64,000 bases of DNA. Source: Branchiostoma floridae. Taxonomy: Eukaryota > Chordata > Leptocardii > Amphioxiformes > Branchiostomatidae. Every line of letters starts with the position of its first letter. Position 1 is the first letter of the stretch. Of the stretch, positions 43,931 through 54,627 are shown in pieces. The notes below the pieces were generated by a model. That model had not been told where the DNA came from and did no database searches. It worked only from the letters and a program-made list of their open reading frames with translations. Location: contig NC_049983.1 in assembly GCF_000003815.2 (NCBI RefSeq), positions 3,666,706 to 3,730,705 of the forward strand, in the 5' to 3' direction. Made by a program: the position numbers and the translations under genes.

Positions 43931-44644
43931 TAATCTTTTTGTCTATACATGGATTGAAATATGTTGCTTTTTGTCGCGTTTCTGTGTACATTACTTAGGA
44001 ATTGTTAAACTTGGGTGAGATTTTTTGCCATTTTTGACCAAAAGTGTTTCGGCGCCCTGTGACATGGAGAAGCAAACTAATCTGGAAATTGGTATGGGGG
44101 GTAGCTTTAGCACTAGGGTGTTCTGGAAGAGTCCATTCTTGTATGGGGGAACTATTGTTTTAGATCCAGGTTAATATAGAACAGTAAATCTTTGCATGGG
44201 GAGGAAGATGGATTGAAATATGCTGTATTTGCTCATTGTTCTAGCTGTCGTCGGCTTGTTCTTTTATCTACCGCTCACCAAAACGCAAAATGTGTATTTC
44301 GCCCTAGATATATACTGCTTAAACTGACCGCAAATCAACAAACACTCCTGCAAGAGATTATACAGCTTTTGGACGTGAAATCGGTTATTTTAAGCGATCA
44401 CCCATGTGTATTGTACATTGTTCCGCCGCACGAATCTTTCAACGGGGATTCAAAATGACAAAAAAACAATTCAAATCAAAGGCAGTTCCATGATCAGTTG
44501 CCAAATGATGTTAACTTTTTTTGAATTTCTTCATAAGCTGCAATGTACATCAATTGATTATCCATTCAACCAATACTAGATTTTATGAGAGCAAACCAAT
44601 CAATCCACAGAGTGTTGTTTTCTTTTCCAAACGAACATAATTAG
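43931..44644. other. Spacer of the inverted duplication
   Basis: No gene. It contains a fragment of the dispersed repeat (GGATTGAAATATGCTGTATT near 44210), so the two arms were formerly closer together. Confidence 0.55.
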
Positions 44645-44664
44645 TCACGTCACAATCCACACAC

Positions 44665-44687
44665 TGCGCATGCTCCAAGTGACGTCA
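44665..44687. promoter_or_regulatory. NRF1-like plus CRE site, right arm of palindrome
   Basis: TGCGCATGC (44665-44673) and TGACGTCA (44680-44687), the mirror of 43879-43901, kept although flanking bases have diverged. Confidence 0.4.
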
Positions 44688-47373
44688 GCTCAGAACCCAG
44701 ACGCTAATGAGGCAGACCAGGCGTGTCTAACCGCACCCACGGTGAGGAGCTCGAGTCAGACGGTCTGATTTTCCTTCCAACAATAACTGCTGACTTGCCC
44801 AAGAAAATCTACCGGAAGAAACGGGTTGGTGTGACTTTTGGTTCTAATTGGGCTACTTATAGTACACATGACTGCAACGTTTTATGGTTGATAACTGCAT
44901 CAAACGATCAGTATTATTTCGGAGGAGGAGGGGGATCTATTCTTGTTCTATTTGTGTTTAGGACATTGCTAGATTGAGTGTCTCTTAGTGAACGCATGGA
45001 TATAGTGTGCATATGGTGCACTATGCGATTCCTGAAGGGTGTGAGAATTTTCAATCTCTTTGATTCGAAGATGTGTGGAAAGGCGGTGTCAATGTTTCTG
45101 TCGAAATAGCGCGCAACACAGCTGGCAAGCGACACAATGTACACTACATAAGAGGCTAAAAATCCGTACTTTCATAGGCTCATTCATAGGTGCAAGTTTC
45201 CATTTGTCTTCTATCTTACTATGACTTATACAGAGATAGATGACGTGTCAGAAACAAAATCTACTGTATAAAGATTTCCAAAAGCCAGATTAGTCTACTA
45301 ATGGTTTGGCACATGTGTTAGGTCCAGCCGACACCTGCTTTCATCATTAGAAAAGCTGTTGATTACCAAGTAATTGATGAATAAACAATTCAATCTTTTG
45401 GTAGTGTTAGGCTCTAAAATAGAATACATACCACTTTGGGTAGAATTGTGTAGAGACTGTAGACCACCGAATTTTGCAGCTTTTTTGACAAGCATTTGTT
45501 TCCAAAAAGTACTAATTTCGTCACCTTACGAGCTCGAGTCAGACGGTCTGATTTTCCAAAAACAATAGCTGCTGACTTGTCCAGGAAAAATCGACGGGTG
45601 AATCTGGTTGGTGTGACTTTTGGTTCTGATTGAACTACTTAAAGAACAAGTAGCTGCAAACGTTGTGTGGTAAAAAAAAAGGTATTTGAGGCTGACATCG
45701 AGCTGGCCTACATCTTTCAACATAACTGCAGCAAACGATCAGTATTGTTTCGGAGAAGGAGGGGGATCTATTCTTGTTCTCTTCGTGTTTAGGACATTGA
45801 TAGGTTGAGTGTCTCTTAGTGAACGCACGTATAGTGTTAATGTGGTGCACTCTGTGATTCCAGAAGGGTGTGGTAAATTTCATAGCTGTTTGATTCCCAT
45901 ATGTCTGGATAGGCGGTTTCCATCTGTCCTCTTAGTCTCAGTTATAACTCGCCGAAATAAATGACGTATCATAAACAAAATCTACTGTATAAAGATTTCG
46001 ATCAGGCAGATTAGTCTCCCATTGTGTTAGATCAAGCCGATGCCTGCTTTCAACATTAGAACAGCTACGGATTACTTTTCCTTTTTGCTAGCCGACGGTA
46101 GCTAATAAAGACCCTTGCTTTCTTTGAAATCGGGGATGCCCTCTCCCCCTGTGCATGATGATTTGATTATAGAGATGAGATGTTCTAGGAACCCCAAAAG
46201 CGTTTGCCGCTCCCCCCCCCCCCCCCAAAAAAAACAGTTGCTTTCATTATGAAATCTGATTTGTCGGGAGGTTTTAGAACCAAATGATTGAACACACAGA
46301 GTCTGTGTTGCCCAGCATTCTCTATTTTCCCATGAGAGAACCATAAAACGTCCAGTAGTGAGGACTGCTTTATACCCTACTCTGTTACATGTGTACGTGG
46401 GAGGGTCTGTTTACGCCGTAGCTGTTTGCATGAGTAAGGCCCCCTTCCACTAGACGGCGATCGTGCTGCACTCTCACTGCAACCTAAATAAAATATGTGT
46501 AACCTTCGCTTTTACACTGGGAATATCATACAAACAGAAAAGTGTACCTGAGAAGACAGCAAAGCACAAATAATGTAAAAAGGTTAGTTTCTTTTCTACA
46601 GAATTCGTTCAGCGATCTGTCAAATTTGAGGTCATAGAGAGAGCGCGGCAAGAGCGCCGTCCTAGTGGAAAGGGGGTATAAGGCAATATTTTAGAAATCA
46701 CCACTTTCTTCTTGGTAAAGTGGAACAGGTCATCGATGTCACTGGGTGGCTTGGGCGTTCTGTAATTGGATTATCTACAAGCAGTTATGTCTAGTGACAA
46801 ATGCTGTTGTTTCAGCAGCTCCAGATGAAAATCTAAGCGGGTTTTAGGCCCCGACCGTGCTATACTGCATTGGTTACAATACATAGTGTTATGATAAACA
46901 GCTACCTGTACATAAATGGAAACAACAGTGACAAAAATAACGCTAGAGAGATGCATAATTAATGAGGAAAGGTAAATGCAACGTATCTAATGATAGGCCA
47001 CTCAAACACGAGACATATATAACTTAACTGAGATAGGAATATCGATAGATATCAGTTAGGCAAATGAAGACAGATGAAAGATGGGAAATGCATTCTTTTG
47101 GCATTTTAATGTTGAGTAAAGTTTAACATGATCAATCAAATTATTGGATCATTAAAATAATCAATCAACAAATGCTACCGTAACCTTCTTTGTTAATATG
47201 AGATTTCAAACAAGATGGTTCTGCCTGGATGTCTGTTTTCGCACCTACCAATCACGATCTTTTTAAATTGATAGTCGAACATTTGCAACGTCGGTCTTTA
47301 ATTGGGCATCAAACACCATAGCAACACCGTGAACACATTTACTTCACGAAGGATTGTGTCCTATAGACTATCG

Positions 47374-47476
47374 NNNNNNNNNNNNNNNNNNNNNNNNNNN
47401 NNNNNNNNNNNNNNNNNNNNNNNNNNNNNNNNNNNNNNNNNNNNNNNNNNNNNNNNNNNNNNNNNNNNNNNNNNNN
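47374..47476. other. Assembly gap (N run, 103 bases)
   Basis: It lies about 280 bp upstream of the intact receptor start, in the region equivalent to 41520-41800 of the other arm. Confidence 0.95.
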
Positions 47477-47756
47477 CATGAATAATACGAAAATGCCATA
47501 ATTCTTTAGTGGTGAATGATGACAATTTCCTACTTATGACATTATTAAACGTTAAGTTAGTTAAAGATGGCCATCTCTTCTTGCGGGAAGCAAAATCTGG
47601 TTTCAGTTGAACTTTTTTTCTCTGAGAAAGGACAGGTAATGAGCTGAACAGATGGCTGCTTCTTCTTTTCATCATTTTGAGGGAAATCGGAACAAGTGTT
47701 GGTTGAAGCATTTTTTTCATCACACTGTACAGCGATTCTCTCTCCTTACAGGTAAA

Positions 47757-50687
47757 ATGTCTTACATGCTAAAGAAACTGCTGGTTCTTTTGCTGGTTGG
47801 TCCCGGTTGCACCTGGTGGCGTCAGAAGGAAACTGGACCAACTACGACCTGCAGCAGCAGCAGTTCATCATATTGTTACCGCAGCGACAGAGGTCTCAGC
47901 AGTGTTCCTCACGATCTACCCACAAGTATCGCTAGCCTTAAGTTAAGGGGCAATAACATCACCAGCCTATCTTCGTCTGACCTCTCCAGGTACAAGTGTT
48001 TAAAAGAACTAATGATATTCAATAATCCGATATCTATTGTGCAGCCTGGTGTATTTTTAAATCTTATTCACCTGGAATGTTTAATGCTTAATGGAAACCA
48101 ACTAAGAAGCATTCAGTCTGGTACATTCTCAAATATACCAAAGCTGAAAGAATTGTCCCTCGACAACAATCATCTATCTAGCATTCCTTGTGGAGCATTT
48201 TCAAATCTATCCAATCTTGAAATGTTGTCGCTACTATGCAACGGCCTGGCCAATATTCAGTCTGGAGCATTCTCAAATCTACCCAAGCTTGAACGATTGT
48301 ACTTAAGTGTTAATAACCTTACTAAAATTTATCCTGATTCATTCTCCAACCTACAGAAACTCCATACGTTGGACCTGAGCTCGAATAGGATAAGTAACAT
48401 TGATTCTGATATGTTCTCAAAGCTACCCACGCTACGAAGGTTGGATATTAAGAACAACCAAATAACTGGCATTCAATCTGGTACATTCTCAAACCTACCC
48501 CAGCTCCAAGACTTACAGATAGCGTATAACCAGATAATAAACATTAGTTCTGGTGCCTTCTCAAGCCTACCCCAGCTCCAAGTGTTAGAGTTGCACTATA
48601 ACCAAATAAACGAGATCCAACCTGGCACACTTTCAAATCACCAAAGGCTAATATATTTAAGCCTGAATTCTAATCAAATGACGACCATTCAACCTGGCAC
48701 ATTCCCAAACCTACCCAAACATGCAAGATTACGTCTCCGTGACAACCCCTGGCAGTGTGACTGTAGGATGGTTGCATTCAGGAAATGGATGATCATTTCA
48801 CCTTTGTTTGAAAAACAAATCATTTGTGAGGAACCTGGCAAATTTCGCGGGATTAAGCTTCAACATATAGAGTCCGACAATTTGATCTGTGAAAAACCGA
48901 AAATCGTAGGTTTTCAAAGAGGCAGAGATGTCACACTGCTGGGTGGAAAGGCACTGCGTTTAATTTGTAACGCTTCGGGGATTCCTGAACCAGACATTAC
49001 GGTCATTCTTCCATCTGGACAAAAAGCAACTGCTGGGATAGATGGGAGAATTACTGTGAATGAAAATGGTACCATCGTTGTAAGGGATCTTACTAAAAAT
49101 GATTCTGGTTCATACGTTTGTATTGCAGCAAATCATGTCGCCGCTTCAGTTGCGACACTATTTGTTGAGGTTAAAATTCCAATATCGGTGATATCAAAAA
49201 CGTCTGTATCAGCACTCGGCAGTACAGACAGCCCCGTACCTACAGCCTCAACAAGTCCCGCGGGCTCCGCACCTTCAACATTCTCTGTTAATGGAAAATT
49301 GCCGTCAGAGATAAAAACATCTTCTCAACTAGGCAGTGCAAACAGCTTTACTGCCATGAACCCAGTGTTGTCTGAAGACAAAATCACTTTGAGGTTTCAG
49401 AGAATCAAGAATAACACAATGGTTTGGGGTGTCACTCTCCGTTTGGTCTATGGAGGGATACCTTCATCAAACATTACGATCACTCTCCCATCTGGACTCA
49501 ACACAAGCGCTGATGAGTCAAATGGGAGGGTTATTGTAGAGGTGAATGGTACAACTTTTACCATTACTATAACAGAGGTTACTGTGGCAGATGCTGGTCT
49601 GTACAGCTACATTACCGTGCGACCAAATGGATCCGCATCTGCCACAGTAATTGTTGATATCAAAGGCCTATCTTCAGTTACACCCGAAACTTCTTCGTCT
49701 GCATCCTGCCCGCCTGACAGGACAGAGAGGAAGACTGACCTGGTAGTCTTCTCTCTGTCAGGTGTTTTAGGTACACTTGCTGCAATCCTGATTATATCTG
49801 GAGTTGTTTTAACTCTTTTTCAGCGAAGGACCAAAAGGCTCCCCCTGGGTCTTGCACCTATTGCTATTTCTGAAAAAATAAACAAAATTGCTGTCGGCGA
49901 GAAAGATAGCCCAAATAGACAGACGGGTAGATCACCAACCACAGACAACACCCACTGTGCCGAATGTACAAACGGACAATCTTATATACATGAGAATAGC
50001 GAAGAAGCATGTAAACACGAACATATATCTAACATACATGAGAATGAGGAGCAAACAGGTACAATCGTTCAAGCTTACAAGGTAGCAGGTACTCCCCCTG
50101 GAGGACCTGAAGGGCCAAAGCCAGGAAATCAAATTGACTCAATTTGTGCACTCCAGGCAGTGATAGTCCACAGGCCGTTTACGTATGAAAATAATGACAA
50201 GGATTCTTTGCTTGATGTTGAAGATGAGCACGTGTATGTCAATGATGATGATGAGAAAATAGTAGCTGATGCCTCTCAGGCCATAAATCAGTATGTAGTT
50301 CCTACTCACGAGTTTAACCGCGTGGTTAATGATGAGGCTGAAGATGTAAGTACATGTGTTTCATCTCCCTGTATCTATGGAAATGACAGTGACGAAGCAA
50401 TGAGTACTGTCTCGCCAGCGATCTACAAGAATAACTCTAAACAGCGTGAATCTGATGTCATCTACGGAAATGATGATGAAGATAATGATACAGTAGTATC
50501 TACCGCTTCTAGGGTTAACCGTGAGTCTGGCAATGAGGGTGAGGCAGTAGCATATGCTTCTTCTCAATTCATATATGAGAATGTCAAGGAGAAAGCATCG
50601 TACGGTGCCTCATCGGTCATTTACAATGATAGCAGTAAACAGGCAAAATCTGCAGATTCTCATGTCATCTATGGAAATGACGATTAG
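47757..50687 (+). CDS. LRR-Ig transmembrane receptor A, intact, 976 residues
   Basis: The start chosen is ATG 47757, just after a ccttacag acceptor-like site shared with the paralogue; the frame is also open from 47652. Order: signal peptide (1-20, MSYMLKKLLVLLLV), LRRNT (about 32-52), eleven LRRs (58-320), LRRCT (about 328-378, NPWQCDCRM), Ig 1 (about 382-473, C404 and C455), linker, Ig 2 (about 543-637), TM (about 663-688) and an acidic tail (690-976). The tail holds seven YxN motifs (Y810, Y827, Y874, Y890, Y903, Y940, Y972), a Grb2-SH2-type pattern. Oddities: both Ig 2 cysteines are tyrosine (Y565, Y618), and the LRRNT keeps two of the four cysteines of its paralogue, the region reading CSSSSSSYC from CAG-like codons. 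Probably a surface recognition or adhesion receptor; the ligand cannot be told. Confidence 0.93.
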   Translation: MSYMLKKLLVLLLVGPGCTWWRQKETGPTTTCSSSSSSYCYRSDRGLSSVPHDLPTSIASLKLRGNNITSLSSSDLSRYKCLKELMIFNNPISIVQPGVFLNLIHLECLMLNGNQLRSIQSGTFSNIPKLKELSLDNNHLSSIPCGAFSNLSNLEMLSLLCNGLANIQSGAFSNLPKLERLYLSVNNLTKIYPDSFSNLQKLHTLDLSSNRISNIDSDMFSKLPTLRRLDIKNNQITGIQSGTFSNLPQLQDLQIAYNQIINISSGAFSSLPQLQVLELHYNQINEIQPGTLSNHQRLIYLSLNSNQMTTIQPGTFPNLPKHARLRLRDNPWQCDCRMVAFRKWMIISPLFEKQIICEEPGKFRGIKLQHIESDNLICEKPKIVGFQRGRDVTLLGGKALRLICNASGIPEPDITVILPSGQKATAGIDGRITVNENGTIVVRDLTKNDSGSYVCIAANHVAASVATLFVEVKIPISVISKTSVSALGSTDSPVPTASTSPAGSAPSTFSVNGKLPSEIKTSSQLGSANSFTAMNPVLSEDKITLRFQRIKNNTMVWGVTLRLVYGGIPSSNITITLPSGLNTSADESNGRVIVEVNGTTFTITITEVTVADAGLYSYITVRPNGSASATVIVDIKGLSSVTPETSSSASCPPDRTERKTDLVVFSLSGVLGTLAAILIISGVVLTLFQRRTKRLPLGLAPIAISEKINKIAVGEKDSPNRQTGRSPTTDNTHCAECTNGQSYIHENSEEACKHEHISNIHENEEQTGTIVQAYKVAGTPPGGPEGPKPGNQIDSICALQAVIVHRPFTYENNDKDSLLDVEDEHVYVNDDDEKIVADASQAINQYVVPTHEFNRVVNDEAEDVSTCVSSPCIYGNDSDEAMSTVSPAIYKNNSKQRESDVIYGNDDEDNDTVVSTASRVNRESGNEGEAVAYASSQFIYENVKEKASYGASSVIYNDSSKQAKSADSHVIYGNDD

Positions 50688-50723
50688 AGAGCACCAGATG
50701 ATGCTCCTCTGTTTGACTGTCAA

Positions 50724-50729
50724 AATAAA
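50724..50729 (+). terminator. Polyadenylation signal AATAAA of receptor A
   Basis: AATAAA lies 36 bp after the TAG stop. The segment is conserved in the third tail copy (33455-33510). Confidence 0.7.
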
Positions 50730-50770
50730 GATACCTAGCATGAAAGTTCATCTGTGTTGGTAACTAACAT

Positions 50771-50935
50771 TGTGGAATAACTAAACTTTACCTAACCAAC
50801 ACCAAGTTTGATTGCGACTTACCCCAAATTTTAAACAGACGGGTCCATTCCGTGAACAAGGCTGACGGAATCGGCTAAAAGTTTGGGGTCCCAACCAAAC
50901 TTTGTGTTGGTTAGGTAAAGTTTAGTTATTCCACA
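50771..50935. mobile_element. Foldback MITE just downstream of receptor A
   Basis: TGTGGAATAACTAAACTTTA continuing to CCTAACCAACAC is mirrored at 50896-50935. Flanks read TAACAT and TAACAA, a possible 5-6-bp duplication. A related sequence (GCATGAAAGTTCATCTGTGT, AACTTTC, CTTACCCC) lies at 62750-62890, so the family may be longer than the hairpin. Confidence 0.7.
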
Positions 50936-52260
50936 TAACAATACCTAGTATCTGCAGAAGTCAGCTTAGTTTTCAGGAACGTATACGTATTTGACAACTT
51001 TGCAAAGACTTCCATGTAAACATAAGGACTTTTCACTTGGGAAAAACGCCTTTGTACATAGATTTTTCTTTAAAATTTCCAACATGTCTACATAACTAAT
51101 CATTTTAAGTTTCTTTTTATTATAAGAATAATTAATGGTGACATGATGGGCTGAATTATGTACACATCGTACAAATCTAGAGCTAAAGTCTTCTTTGTTT
51201 ATTGCTAATTTCGACAAGAAAGTAATAACAATAAATGAAAATAAATAAACTGTGCAAGAGTGGCTCCAAACCAAAAAGAAAAAGAAAAGTGAAATTAACT
51301 CAACGTAGAATCTGCTTCAATTATTTATTACTTGTTTATGTCTTATTAGTTGAATAAACATGTATATAGACAAGTTTGTGGGCAACGTACTTAATAGTAC
51401 ATATTTTCTGAGACATTTGCGGAAGTAAGGGTTTGCGGATTAGTCTTTTTCAAAAATTCTATTTATTTAATTGTTGTGAGATGAACTGAGTATGTGAAGT
51501 GTTTCCTGACATATTTCACCTGTACCATAGCATTATCTCACGTTTACATCAAGCATCACTTAGAACCCAATGTAAGGGTAAATTTATCTTTGAGTGCAAT
51601 GTTTGTATAATCATATCTTTGGAATACATTTTAGTGGCCTGGATCAGAACGTTGTCAATACATACACAGGATTTCGTAGTGATAATGTAATAGATTTGGC
51701 GTCATCAGCCAGTACATGTGCAAAAACACTATCTACGTGATTTTGATGCTATCCAGACATCTCTGTATGTCTTTGTTGTGGGAAAGATCTGAATGCATGA
51801 GGATGTATCAACCACCGGTTTTGTACGTTCTGTATGTAGCAAGTTGGAAGGTTACAGGATGTGATCACCCCTACAATAACTCGTTCTTGTATCATATCAA
51901 AATCATATCTAGTTACTTGAGTATCTGCTATTTGGCGTAACACAATCACACTCATAGATGAATAGATAGAGTTTCCCGTTTGGTTTGATACTGTTCGAGA
52001 TGATAAGTATCGCAACCATTATTGGCAATTATCTGTCCTTCCGTCTGAAGTGCAATGGTAAAACTTCTATTGGTAAAGCACATTCATATTGTATGCTATT
52101 CATTGGTTCTTCACTTTAAGCTCCTTCACCGACATTTGAAAAATACTAGCAATCACATGTATGTGTGTTTTCTAATAAACGATGTAAGCATCATATTTTC
52201 ACCAGAGTTCCATGACCTCATACCTTCGGTGAGTGATATTAACCTTTTCAAGTGAAGTAT
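50936..52260. other. Intergenic, no gene recognised
   Basis: Short ORFs only, none with a domain. Confidence 0.45.
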
Positions 52261-52281
52261 CATTAGTAATTTCCATTGATC

Positions 52282-52493
52282 ATGCAAATAAGGTCCTCAT
52301 TTGCATAAATTTTCTAAGTTGATCATCTTCTCTTATTAAGTATGCAAATGATGTCTTTATTTGTATCATTGATATTTATAGGCATTCCTCTATTTCACAG
52401 TTATACATGCGATAAGTTTCATGCCTTATCATGGAATAGACTGGTTTTATAAACTTTCTTCATTAATCATGCAAATTAGCTGTTGATTTGCAT
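52282..52493. repeat. AT-rich block with three inverted octamer pairs
   Basis: ATGCAAAT-N9-ATTTGCAT occurs at 52282-52306 and 52469-52493, and once with one mismatch (ATTTGTAT) at 52342-52366. The sequence between resembles 18900-19060 (CTCT, CAGTGATA/CAGTTATA, TTTCATGCC), so this is probably an interspersed repeat containing the octamer palindrome. Confidence 0.65.
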
Positions 52494-52621
52494 AATTATT
52501 ATGTTATTATCTGCATCATTCCCTAGACTATATACCTACTGAAAATCATGACGATCCACCAACACGTTGTTGAGTTATTTACCTCTAAACGTTGAAACGA
52601 AATAGGCCCCTGCAGTGAGAA

Positions 52622-53567
52622 GGGGTTGTACTAATAGTTCCATGGAGCCAGCTCCAACCTACCAGCTGTATGGAGCCAGCTCGACGCACTTTGAATACAT
52701 CTTAGTCGGCTATGGAGCCGTCCTTGTAAACGGTAAACAAGCTTCATGGAGCCAGCTCTATGCACTTTGAATGTATACAATTGGTTCACGTCACCACAGG
52801 AAAACTCTTAGTCGGCTATGGATTCGCCCTGTTTAACACAAACAAGCTTCATGGAGCCAGCTCTATGCACTTTGAATGTATACAATTGGTTCACGTCACC
52901 ACAGGAAAACTCTTAGTCGGCTATGGATTCGCCCTGGTTAACACAAACAAGCTTCATGGAGCCAGCTCTATGTACTTTGAATGTATACAATTGGTTCACG
53001 TCAACACGGGCTTGTTTATTGTTTACAAGAATAGCGAACTACCACTTTTTCATGAATGTGACGTAAGCATGTATAGTATTCAAAGTGCGCAGAGGTGAAA
53101 GAATGCGGGCCCAGCTGTGCGGGCTTGTTTATTGTTTACAAGTATAGCGAACTACCAATTTCTGTTGAAGGTGGCGTGAAACTTGTATAGTATTTAAAGT
53201 GAGTAGAGATGAAAGAATGCCTACCTGTACGGGCTTGTTTATTATTGTCATTTTAGTCATTGTCATTATTTTTTCATATAGTCATATATAGTCATTATTT
53301 ACAAAAAAGGATAGCGAACGATCAATTTCTGTTGAAGGTGAAATGAAACCCATGTATTCCAAGTGCGTAAAGGTGAAAGAATATATTACCAGAGCGTCTC
53401 CAAGGCAGACTATCAATTTCTCTTGAAGGTGACGTGAAACCTGGCTATGTATTTAAAGTACCTGGAGCTGGCTCCATGGAGCTGGTAGGTTGGGAGCAGG
53501 GTTGTACTAATAGCTCCATGGAGCTAGCTCCATGGAGATGGCTCCATGGAGCTATTAGTACAACCCC
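52622..53567. mobile_element. MITE of the GGGGTTGTACTAATAG family, complete copy
   Basis: The terminal repeat GGGGTTGTACTAATAG at 52622 is matched by its complement ending at 53567. Inside are three ~110-bp tandem units with GCCAGCTCTATG, CAATTGGTTCACGTCACC and CTTAGTCGGCTATGG, relatives of the units at 16551-17560. No transposase. Confidence 0.8.
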
Positions 53568-54488
53568 TATTGCTCCCGTATGCAACTGTAGCGATGATAT
53601 TGCAGTCGGCATTTGACTTTGCTTTCGACGGAAATAGTGCGGGGGAATATCAAAACGGCTCTCATGTTTGGGTAGTGAAACCACCCTCATCTAGGAACGA
53701 CAACTTAGACTCCCTTGCAGTCTTCGGAACGGGCCGCTGTTTTTTTTTTTTGAGGGGGGGGGGGGGGGCGTCAGATCTCTCGACGCCACTTTCCATGACA
53801 AAAGGGATGCACTGGGTGTGGCAGACCGGGGAAAGATAATTAGGTGGTAATTGGCCGCTAATGTATGCATATTCCGCCAACACACAATGCAACACACGGC
53901 TGATGTCCTGTTGTGTAAGGCTGTTTCAAGGGAATCTGTAAGGGTATTTCAAGCCCTTTACACGCCCTGTACACAGAAATGGTTCGTTTCCACGAGATTC
54001 TAGGACATGTAAAGGACTGTACACGTCTCGTTTGCAGGCATGAAACTTCGGGATTTTGAAGGACATGTTTAATTTCCAGGAATGTGTAAGTCAGTTTCCA
54101 TCCTGGAAACGAAGCTTTTCATGCAGTGTATATTTGGGGACTTCTTTTCTCAAGGTCGTTGACCTCTCCCACCTGAAGAGTAACTTGATTAAAGAGGCAA
54201 CCAATCACATAGCATGAGTCAACATCCCGAAGGGGATTGGCCATCTTTTCAGTGGGAGTATTTCTGGACTGGAAATTCACATGGGGTGCACTGGAAGAGT
54301 CCATTCTTGCACTGGGAATTTTGTAAGATTCATTTTTGGGTGTCATAAAGTGTCGTTAATAGAAGTGACTTTTAAACAAAGTGTTCCATTTTTGCACATG
54401 GGTGATTTTGGAATAGTCTATTGTTGCATGGGGAGGGAGATGGCTGAAATATGCTGTATTTGCTCTCAAGCAAATGTCTTTCTGGCTT
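53568..54488. other. Intergenic with a dispersed-repeat copy at its right end
   Basis: No gene. From about 54280 it reads GAGTCCATTCTTGCA, GCTGAAATATGCTGTATT and CTCTCAAGCAAATGTC, the same end as at 4459 and 6450 in reverse. Confidence 0.5.
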
Positions 54489-54627
54489 CCTTTTCGTTCC
54501 TTTTCGTTCCTTTTCGCACTTTCGGTTCTTTCCTTTTCGTTCCTTTTCGCACTTTCGGCACTTTCCTTTTCGTTCCTTTTCGCTTTTCTGCTACCGAAAG
54601 TGCGAAAAGAAACGAAAAGGAACGAAG
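54489..54627. repeat. TTCCTTTTCG tandem array with inverted end
   Basis: About nine copies of TTCCTTTTCG mixed with CACTTTCGG, followed by the inverse CCGAAAGTGCGAAAAG, forming a hairpin. It pairs with 13713-13836 as a second member. Confidence 0.75.

Larger units (their letters stand above)
38170..50760. repeat. Large imperfect inverted duplication carrying the two receptor genes
   Basis: The left arm (about 38170-43930) and right arm (about 44645-50760) are reverse complements through coding sequence, 5' leader and several kb of upstream DNA. Matching blocks include 41930-42045 with 47090-47210, 42150-42240 with 46530-46640, 42300-42520 with 46010-46220, 42760-42960 with 45360-45600 and 43700-43930 with 44645-44860. 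The arms are diverged and differ in microsatellites and indels. The spacer is about 0.7 kb. Confidence 0.85.
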
